The notes below the pieces were generated by a model that saw only the letters and a program-made list of their open reading frames with translations, searched no databases and had not been told where the DNA came from. 10,910 nucleotides of DNA from assembly GCA_014238445.1 (NCBI GenBank), contig JABABC010000065.1:1-10910 (forward strand), in the 5' to 3' direction. Positions 5,881 through 10,910 of this stretch are shown here, piece after piece (within the stretch, counting starts at the first letter, position 1; every line of letters starts with the position of its first letter). Both the position numbers and the translations under genes were made by a program. The DNA is from Coxiellaceae bacterium (GTDB taxonomy: Bacteria; Pseudomonadota; Gammaproteobacteria; Coxiellales; Coxiellaceae).

Positions 5881-6036
5881 CTCAAAATCGATTTTCATCG
5901 CACCGCACTCTGGGCATACCCAATCCTCTGGCACATCATCCCATAGAGTGCCGGCAGGAATACCGTCTTCCGGACAACCCAACTCTTCATCATAGATATA
6001 CCCACACAAGATGCACATGTACTTATTATATGACAT
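5872..6036 (-). CDS. Rubredoxin
   Basis: A 54-residue minus-strand frame encodes a complete classical rubredoxin, a small cytosolic one-electron carrier with a single iron bound by four cysteines. The ligands are Cys8 and Cys11 in CILCGY and Cys41 and Cys44 in CPECGA. Around them are the family's YIYDEELG, the GIPAGT turn, W32 and W39 (the DDVPEDWVCP core) and the closing MKIDFE. The ATG at 6036 has an excellent Shine-Dalgarno (AGGGGG, about 8 bases upstream). The stop codon lies inside the last codons of hemJ, a 9-base tail-to-tail overlap. It is divergent from hemL, which starts 64 bases away. The electron partner is not evident; alkane hydroxylases and oxygen-defence enzymes are known partners elsewhere, and none is in the window. 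Confidence 0.96.
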   Translation of the reverse strand: MSYNKYMCILCGYIYDEELGCPEDGIPAGTLWDDVPEDWVCPECGAMKIDFELI

Positions 6037-6100
6037 ACTCTCACCCCCTTTTGATCCATTAAGATCGCAACAAATACCACAACTGATAGGTAACTGACAA

Positions 6101-7384
6101 GTGAAGACTCAAGAATCCCAACAACTTTTCACCGAAGCTCAGCAAGTCCTACCTGGTGGGGTGAACTCCCCCGTGAGATCATTTGCTGCAGTCGGAGGGT
6201 CACCTCGATTTATTCAGTCTGCTAACGGGGCTTACCTAACAGATTGTGACAATAACCAATACATTGATTACGTCGGCGCCTTTGGTCCGATGATACTGGG
6301 TCACAATCATCCGGTGGTGACTCAAGCCATCATTGAACAAGCACAACAAGGTCTCAGCTATGGCGCACCGTGTGAATTAGAAATTCGCTTAAGCGAACAC
6401 ATCCAAATACACATGCCACACATTGAAAAATGTCGATTAGTGAACTCCGGCACAGAAGCTACCATGACAGCGATTCGCTTAGCTAGAGGCATTACCAAGC
6501 GACACAAAATCATCACCTTCGAAGGTTGCTACCATGGCCATGCCGATAGTTTTTTAGTGAAAGCCGGTTCAGGTGCTCTGACACTCGGTACCGCTAGCTC
6601 CGCGGGCGTTACACCAGGCACAGCACAAGACACCCTGGTTGCGACTTACAATAACCTGGATTCTGTTCAAGCACTCTTTGAACAACAGGGCTCTGATATC
6701 GCAGCCATCATCATAGAGCCTATCGCAGGGAACATGAATCTGATCACCCCCATACCTGAATTTCTAACAGGACTCAGAGAGCTGTGCGATCATCACCACG
6801 CGCTCTTAATCTTTGATGAAGTCATGACGGGTTTTCGCGTGGCATTAGGTGGTGCACAATCCCTCTATGGTATTCAACCAGACCTAACCACACTGGGCAA
6901 AGTCATTGGAGGTGGGCTACCCATTGGTGCACTAGGTGGCTCTGCTGCGTTGATGGATCACTTAGCCCCGCTAGGGAATGTCTACCAAGCGGGAACACTA
7001 TCAGGAAACCCTATTAGTATGGCTGCCGGTTTAGCTACCCTCAAACAACTCACACCAGCGACTTACCAGCACCTTCAAACTCTGACACAAAGTTTAGTAC
7101 AAGGGCTCATAGAGCGTGCACACAACCAAGGGCAACAACTTTCAGGCCATGCTATTGGTGGAATGTTCGGCCTACACTTTACCCATCACACAACGCCAGC
7201 AGAGACTTATGCTGACATCACAGGCACCAATTCCACCCTGTTTAGTGCATTTTTTAAACACATGCTTAACCAAGGTGTCTACTTTGCCCCCTCCCCTTAC
7301 GAGGCTGGATTCATTTCACTGGCCCATACTTCACGAGATATTGACCTAACATTAACCGCTTTTGATAGCTTCTCCTGGAATTAA
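6101..7384 (+). CDS. hemL: Glutamate-1-semialdehyde 2,1-aminomutase
   Basis: HemL is the PLP enzyme that turns glutamate-1-semialdehyde into 5-aminolevulinate, the last step of the C5 route into haem. The 427-residue length equals that of E. coli HemL plus one. Visible motifs include VLPGGVNSPVR near the N terminus, the NSGTEA phosphate-binding loop (115-120), CYHGHAD, IIIEPIAGN, the PLP-ring aspartate Asp239 in FDEVMTGFR and the Schiff-base lysine Lys267 in TLGKVIGGG. The gene begins with GTG at 6101; an AGG ten bases upstream is the likely ribosome-binding site, and the conserved N terminus starts here. It is divergent from the rubredoxin gene and followed by a 138-base gap with a new promoter for tolC, so it is probably transcribed by itself. 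Confidence 0.98.
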   Translation: MKTQESQQLFTEAQQVLPGGVNSPVRSFAAVGGSPRFIQSANGAYLTDCDNNQYIDYVGAFGPMILGHNHPVVTQAIIEQAQQGLSYGAPCELEIRLSEHIQIHMPHIEKCRLVNSGTEATMTAIRLARGITKRHKIITFEGCYHGHADSFLVKAGSGALTLGTASSAGVTPGTAQDTLVATYNNLDSVQALFEQQGSDIAAIIIEPIAGNMNLITPIPEFLTGLRELCDHHHALLIFDEVMTGFRVALGGAQSLYGIQPDLTTLGKVIGGGLPIGALGGSAALMDHLAPLGNVYQAGTLSGNPISMAAGLATLKQLTPATYQHLQTLTQSLVQGLIERAHNQGQQLSGHAIGGMFGLHFTHHTTPAETYADITGTNSTLFSAFFKHMLNQGVYFAPSPYEAGFISLAHTSRDIDLTLTAFDSFSWN

Positions 7385-7395
7385 TTATCAAAAAG

Positions 7396-7424
7396 TTGGC
7401 ATTCACTGAAATTCATAGGATAAT
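7396..7424 (+). promoter_or_regulatory. Sigma70-like promoter of tolC
   Basis: TTGGCA (7396-7401) and GATAAT (7419-7424) each match the consensus at 5 of 6 positions with an ideal 17-base spacer. Transcription would start near 7431, leaving a leader of about 90 bases before the tolC ATG, long enough for post-transcriptional control, although I see no recognisable riboswitch in it. Confidence 0.7.
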
Positions 7425-7522
7425 GTCCTTGGTTTACATTAGGAATACCACCATTTATTCTATGTGAATCAGACTATTACGTATTTGCCAGCTTCATACT
7501 GGTTTACCACAAAGGACACTCT

Positions 7523-9202
7523 ATGTTTAGCTTTATCCGTCGCACTCTTATCACCCTTCCCTTCTGTCTATTAACACCCTTCGTCTATGCGGAAAACCTC
7601 ATGCAGGTTTATCAAGACGCCTTACAAAATGACCAAACCTACCAACAAGCTATTTCAACTTGGCAGTCAGAAAAACAGAACCTGCCTATTGCCCGCTCCT
7701 ATTACCTACCTACTATTAGCAGTGAATACAATTACAGCGAAACTGACAACTCTGGCAATAACACTGATACCAGTAATGGCTCATTATCTATCACCCAACA
7801 AATTTTTAACTATGCTGGCTGGGTAGGCATCAAAGAGTCGGACTATAGCGTTAAAGCCGCAACAGCAACCTATTTTGCAGCACAACAAAGCTTAATGGAA
7901 AATACCGCTAGCGCTTACTTTAATGTGATGACGGCGGCTGAAACCGTTATCTATGATAAGGCCTATACCCGAGAACTCTACAACCAACTCTCAACCAATC
8001 AACAAAAATATAAAGTGGGTCTCATCTCTAGTGTTGATGTATACACAACAGAAGCCAGCTACGATGCACAAGTCGCTCAAACCATTGCTGACCAAAACAC
8101 GTTACGTGATAACATTGAAGCGCTTGCCGTGATGACCAATCACCGCTACAAAACGCTTCAAGGCATTAAAACCAATATTCCTTTACTCACACCCAAACCC
8201 AATAATTTAAATCAATGGGTCTCACTAGCCACCAAACAAAATTACACACTCCAAAGCCAACAATACACAGCACTAGCCGATAAACAAGAAATCAAAGTGC
8301 AAGCTGGTGGCGGCATACCCACTGTCAGTGGTAGCGCTAGCACCCAACATAACAACAATGCTTCTAGCAGCAGTAGCAAAGACTCTAATTTACTAGAACT
8401 CACCATCAACTACTCTCCCTTTCAAGGTGGCTTAGTCTATGCCAATACACGTCAAGCACGTTATAATTACGTCACCCAAACTGGCGCCTTGGAATATCAA
8501 TACCGACAAACTGTACAAAACACGCGAAATGCTTTTTTAGGCGTTAAATCTAACATCAGTAAAGTCAAAGCTGACCAACAAGGCGTAGTCTCATCAGAAA
8601 AATCCTTGCAAGCGACTCAAGCTGGTTATCAGGTTGGAACTCAAGACATCGAAGATGTCCTCTCTAGCATCTCTCAACTGTACTCGAGCAAACAAACGTA
8701 TGTTTCCGACCAATATGCTTATCTCACCCAATTAATCGACTTACAAGAGAATGCAGCCACACTGGATTTACACAGCTTACAAACCATCAACGCATGGCTA
8801 AAAAAACCCATTACGTTTAGTACACTACTGAAAGATGACAACACGGCACAATCAACGTTACACCGCACAGCATCAAAGGCCACTCAACGCCCTACCCGAA
8901 CAACCCAAACAACCATTCCTCGACAGACCACTACCGCTCAAACATACACTATCCAACTTTATGCCTCACACCAACAAACCGATGCTCAACGTTATTTACG
9001 AACCATACAACAACCTAATACGTTCATCATTCATTCAGGAGATTGGTTTAAAGTAGCTTGTGGGCGTTACTCATCGCAACAAAATGCCAAACAAGCCCTA
9101 CAAGCCCTCCCCGCATCTTTTAAAGATGCATGGATCTCTCGCTTACCTCATGAAACATTAGCGCAAAAATCAGCGCTCGATTTACCTCAGCCTACTGCCT
9201 AA
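7523..9202 (+). CDS. tolC: TolC-family outer-membrane channel with a C-terminal SPOR domain
   Basis: Residues 1-23 form a signal peptide (basic start, hydrophobic core, FVYA before Glu24). Residues about 24-428 are a full TolC/outer-membrane efflux protein: it opens NLMQVYQDALQND like other TolCs, shows the two helical-hairpin repeats, KYKVGLISSVDVY and its internal copy AGYQVGTQDIEDVL, and two strand segments (about 63-97 and 268-303) that would enter the barrel. Such proteins trimerise as the exit duct of efflux pumps and type I secretion. Unusually, a Thr-rich, basic linker (about 441-473) leads to a SPOR domain (about 474-542: YTIQLYAS, then WFKVACGRYSSQQNAKQALQALP and a WISRLP end as in DamX). 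SPOR domains bind glycan strands stripped of peptides, often at the septum; the TolC C terminus is periplasmic, so the topology fits. The ATG has an AAAGGA ribosome-binding site 6 bases upstream. No pump gene is adjacent. Confidence 0.93.
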   Translation: MFSFIRRTLITLPFCLLTPFVYAENLMQVYQDALQNDQTYQQAISTWQSEKQNLPIARSYYLPTISSEYNYSETDNSGNNTDTSNGSLSITQQIFNYAGWVGIKESDYSVKAATATYFAAQQSLMENTASAYFNVMTAAETVIYDKAYTRELYNQLSTNQQKYKVGLISSVDVYTTEASYDAQVAQTIADQNTLRDNIEALAVMTNHRYKTLQGIKTNIPLLTPKPNNLNQWVSLATKQNYTLQSQQYTALADKQEIKVQAGGGIPTVSGSASTQHNNNASSSSSKDSNLLELTINYSPFQGGLVYANTRQARYNYVTQTGALEYQYRQTVQNTRNAFLGVKSNISKVKADQQGVVSSEKSLQATQAGYQVGTQDIEDVLSSISQLYSSKQTYVSDQYAYLTQLIDLQENAATLDLHSLQTINAWLKKPITFSTLLKDDNTAQSTLHRTASKATQRPTRTTQTTIPRQTTTAQTYTIQLYASHQQTDAQRYLRTIQQPNTFIIHSGDWFKVACGRYSSQQNAKQALQALPASFKDAWISRLPHETLAQKSALDLPQPTA

Positions 9203-9209
9203 TATCCCT

Positions 9210-9240
9210 GCCTCGATAGAACTCACTATCGAGGCTTAAT
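9210..9240 (+). terminator. Hairpin after tolC, possible terminator
   Basis: GCCTCGATAG (9210-9219) and CTATCGAGGC (9226-9235) form a perfect 10-base-pair stem with a 6-base loop, 8 bases after the tolC stop. Only TTAAT follows, so the T-tract is poor. It may be a leaky terminator that lets some transcription into the next gene, or a 3'-end stabilising structure. Confidence 0.6.
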
Positions 9241-9267
9241 CAGTCCTATTAACCAGGTAGACCGCTA

Positions 9268-10910
9268 GTGATTAAAGCTCGACAACGCATCCGTTATCTT
9301 AATGGCAAGCGATTAACTCGCGCATTCATTGCCGGTATACAAGCCGTCATAGATGATCAAGAGCACCTCAATACCATCAACGTCTTCCCAGTTGCAGATC
9401 GAGATACAGGAACTAATTTAGCCATCACACTGAATAGTGTGTTGGGTGCTATACAACAAACGCCTGAACAACCGCTTCCGCTACTCTTAGGTACAGTGAC
9501 AGATGCAGCCTTAAATGGCTCACGAGGAAACTCGGGCGCTATTTTCGCTCAGTTTTTTGTGGGCTTAGGCCAATACACCTCTCAACTTACTTGGGATCCA
9601 AAGCAAGCCGCGCGCGCTACCATTTCTGCAATCCAACACGCAATACAAGCTGTAACGGAACCCCAAGAGGGTACCATACTGACAGTCATGAAGGCGTTTA
9701 CTGACACCTTCTCACAACTCGCGCAAGAAGAGTTGGATTTTATCACGGTATGGGAAGCGAGCATCAAGCAAGCAAAGATATCATTGCAACTTACAACCAC
9801 ACAACTCGATGCATGCCGAAAAGCCAGCGTAGTGGATGCTGGTGCACAAGGGTTTGTTGATTTCTTAATGGGCATTGATCATTTCCTACACCATGGCTCA
9901 CTTCATCATTATACCCCCTTCAGTCAATCAGAAATTGATATCGTAATCCCCCCTGAAACTCACGCTATTGATGATGGTTACCGATATTGCACAGAATGTC
10001 TTATTCAAGGTGATGCAATCAATCATGCTACTCTACGCACTCAACTGTCGAATCACGGCAGCTCACTGGTTATTGCAGGGCATTCAACGAAAACAAAACT
10101 CCATATCCACACTAACCATCCTACAGCGGTGTTTGAACTGTGCCGACAATTTGGAAGCATACAACACGAAAAAGCCGATGACATGATTCATCAACAGTCC
10201 TCCCAACAACAAGAGGTCGCTATCTTAACAGACTCCTCCGCTGACTTTCCCCAAGCTGTCGTTGAAAAATACCATATACACGTGGTCCCTTTAGGTATTA
10301 ACTTTGGAGAGACAAGCTACACTGATAAATTTTCTTTATCCCCATCACAATTCTATCAAAAAATGGCTGAAGAAAATGTTCACCCTACTAGCTCACAACC
10401 TTCTGCGGGCGATTACAAGCGGTCGTACGAATACCTTAGTAGCCATTATAACGCTATCGTTGCCATTCATCTTCCAGAAAAGCACAGTGGAACCTTACAT
10501 GCTTCACGTGTAGCAGCTCAGCAATACACCCCCGAGCACTATTCAACCACCTTTATTGACGCAGGAACAATTAGTGGTGGGCAGGGACTTATCGTGACAT
10601 TAGCCGCCAAAGCAGCAGATGCTGGTTACTCCCACTCAGATATCGTTAACCTCATCCATACACACCAAGCAAAAATACAACAGTATGCTGCAGTACCAGA
10701 TCTACGCTTTGCTGTTCGAGGAGGAAGAGTCCCTGCATGGAAACAAAAAATACTGCATGCCTTAAAACTCACCCCAGTTCTTTCATTTAATGATGCAAAT
10801 CGTATTCCCGTCTGCAAACTGATCGTTGGAAAAAAACACTTTGCGAAACAGTTTGCAAAATTTATTCAACGTAAATTAAAAAAAGATACGACGTACACGA
10901 TCATTCTTGA
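9268..10910 (+). CDS. DAK2 / FakA-like kinase fused to a DegV domain (cut by window edge)
   Basis: An open frame from a GTG at 9268 continues past the window; 547 codons are visible. Residues about 1-205 are a DAK2 (DhaL/FakA) nucleotide-binding domain with NVFPVADRDTGTN (38-50; Asp44, Asp46, Thr49 and Asn50 in the metal/ATP positions, with Arg45 where Gly is usual) and GSRGNSG (84-90). About 225-305 match the FakA middle domain, keeping YCTE (Cys241) and LHIHTN (His279, His281), the Cys and His residues important in Staphylococcus FakA. About 315 to the end is a DegV (FakB-like) fatty-acid-binding domain: ILTDSSADFP, PTSSQPS, HSGTLHASR, FIDAGTISGGQG and VRGGRVP. In Firmicutes FakA phosphorylates fatty acid held by FakB to feed phospholipid synthesis; one chain holding both parts suggests the same reaction (inference). 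The start has an AGG ribosome-binding site 10 bases upstream. It follows tolC after the hairpin. Confidence 0.88.
   Translation, partial: MIKARQRIRYLNGKRLTRAFIAGIQAVIDDQEHLNTINVFPVADRDTGTNLAITLNSVLGAIQQTPEQPLPLLLGTVTDAALNGSRGNSGAIFAQFFVGLGQYTSQLTWDPKQAARATISAIQHAIQAVTEPQEGTILTVMKAFTDTFSQLAQEELDFITVWEASIKQAKISLQLTTTQLDACRKASVVDAGAQGFVDFLMGIDHFLHHGSLHHYTPFSQSEIDIVIPPETHAIDDGYRYCTECLIQGDAINHATLRTQLSNHGSSLVIAGHSTKTKLHIHTNHPTAVFELCRQFGSIQHEKADDMIHQQSSQQQEVAILTDSSADFPQAVVEKYHIHVVPLGINFGETSYTDKFSLSPSQFYQKMAEENVHPTSSQPSAGDYKRSYEYLSSHYNAIVAIHLPEKHSGTLHASRVAAQQYTPEHYSTTFIDAGTISGGQGLIVTLAAKAADAGYSHSDIVNLIHTHQAKIQQYAAVPDLRFAVRGGRVPAWKQKILHALKLTPVLSFNDANRIPVCKLIVGKKHFAKQFAKFIQRKLKKDTTYTIIL

Noticed and set aside
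5895..6080. Minus-strand 61-codon frame over the rubredoxin region
   Set aside because: It reads the same bases in a different frame from the rubredoxin gene, which has the motifs and the ribosome-binding site.
7430..7507. GGTTTAC repeated at about 7430 and 7500 in the tolC leader region
   Set aside because: Only seven bases, two copies, 70 bases apart; expected by chance and not placed like an operator pair.
9582..9875. Antisense frame of 97 codons inside the DAK2 region
   Set aside because: Covered by a well-supported kinase-domain frame on the other strand; the antisense product shows no family features.
1..10910. Search for mobile elements, CRISPR arrays, tRNAs, rRNAs, toxin-antitoxin pairs or defence genes
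   Set aside because: No transposase or integrase motifs, no regularly spaced repeats, no tRNA-like cloverleaf and no defence-family motifs were seen; nearly all of the window is covered by core genes.

Overview
The window looks like chromosomal DNA from a gammaproteobacterium. RsmJ and DjlA are largely gammaproteobacterial families, ErpA and Rpe are close in residue pattern to the E. coli proteins, and Coq7, HemL (C5 haem pathway) and HemJ fit an aerobic, ubiquinone-using member. The gene mix (Coq7, HemJ, a TolC carrying a SPOR domain, a DAK2-DegV fusion) makes me think of the Legionella/Coxiella side of the class, but that is a weak inference. I see no transposase, integrase, phage gene, CRISPR array, tRNA or rRNA. 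Most of the window is ordinary core genome.

Layout. At the left edge an XRE-type regulator runs off the window on the minus strand (1-126). It is divergent from coq7 (302-943, +), a diiron hydroxylase of ubiquinone synthesis. Tail-to-tail with coq7, and overlapping its last 17 bases, is a minus-strand operon djlA-rpe-pabA/trpG (3027 down to 927): a membrane J-protein, ribulose-phosphate epimerase and a glutamine amidotransferase. Divergent from djlA is rsmJ (3199-3963, +), a 16S rRNA methyltransferase with a clear sigma70-like promoter. Next comes a single-gene unit (4067-4528, +) for a small exported, very lysine-rich protein of unknown function, with its own -10 box and an intrinsic terminator.

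The middle holds iron and haem genes: erpA (4981-4610, -), a small one-TM hypothetical gene followed 13 bases later by hemJ (5428-5880, +), a short rubredoxin gene (6036-5872, -) whose end overlaps the end of hemJ, and hemL (6101-7384, +). HemL makes 5-aminolevulinate at the start of tetrapyrrole synthesis. HemJ oxidises protoporphyrinogen IX near its end. ErpA and rubredoxin are iron-sulfur assembly and iron-redox proteins.

The right side holds the two most unusual proteins. tolC (7523-9202, +) has a good promoter and encodes an outer-membrane efflux/secretion channel with an added Thr-rich linker and a C-terminal DamX-like SPOR (peptidoglycan-binding) domain. After a hairpin, an open frame from 9268 to the window end encodes a DAK2 kinase domain, a FakA-type middle domain and a DegV fatty-acid-binding domain in one chain. 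In Firmicutes these functions are divided between FakA and FakB, so this looks like a one-chain fatty-acid kinase. It is cut by the window edge.

No gene-free stretch exceeds 300 bases. Several starts are non-ATG (TTG for hemJ; GTG for hemL, the DAK2-DegV gene and the small gene before hemJ).
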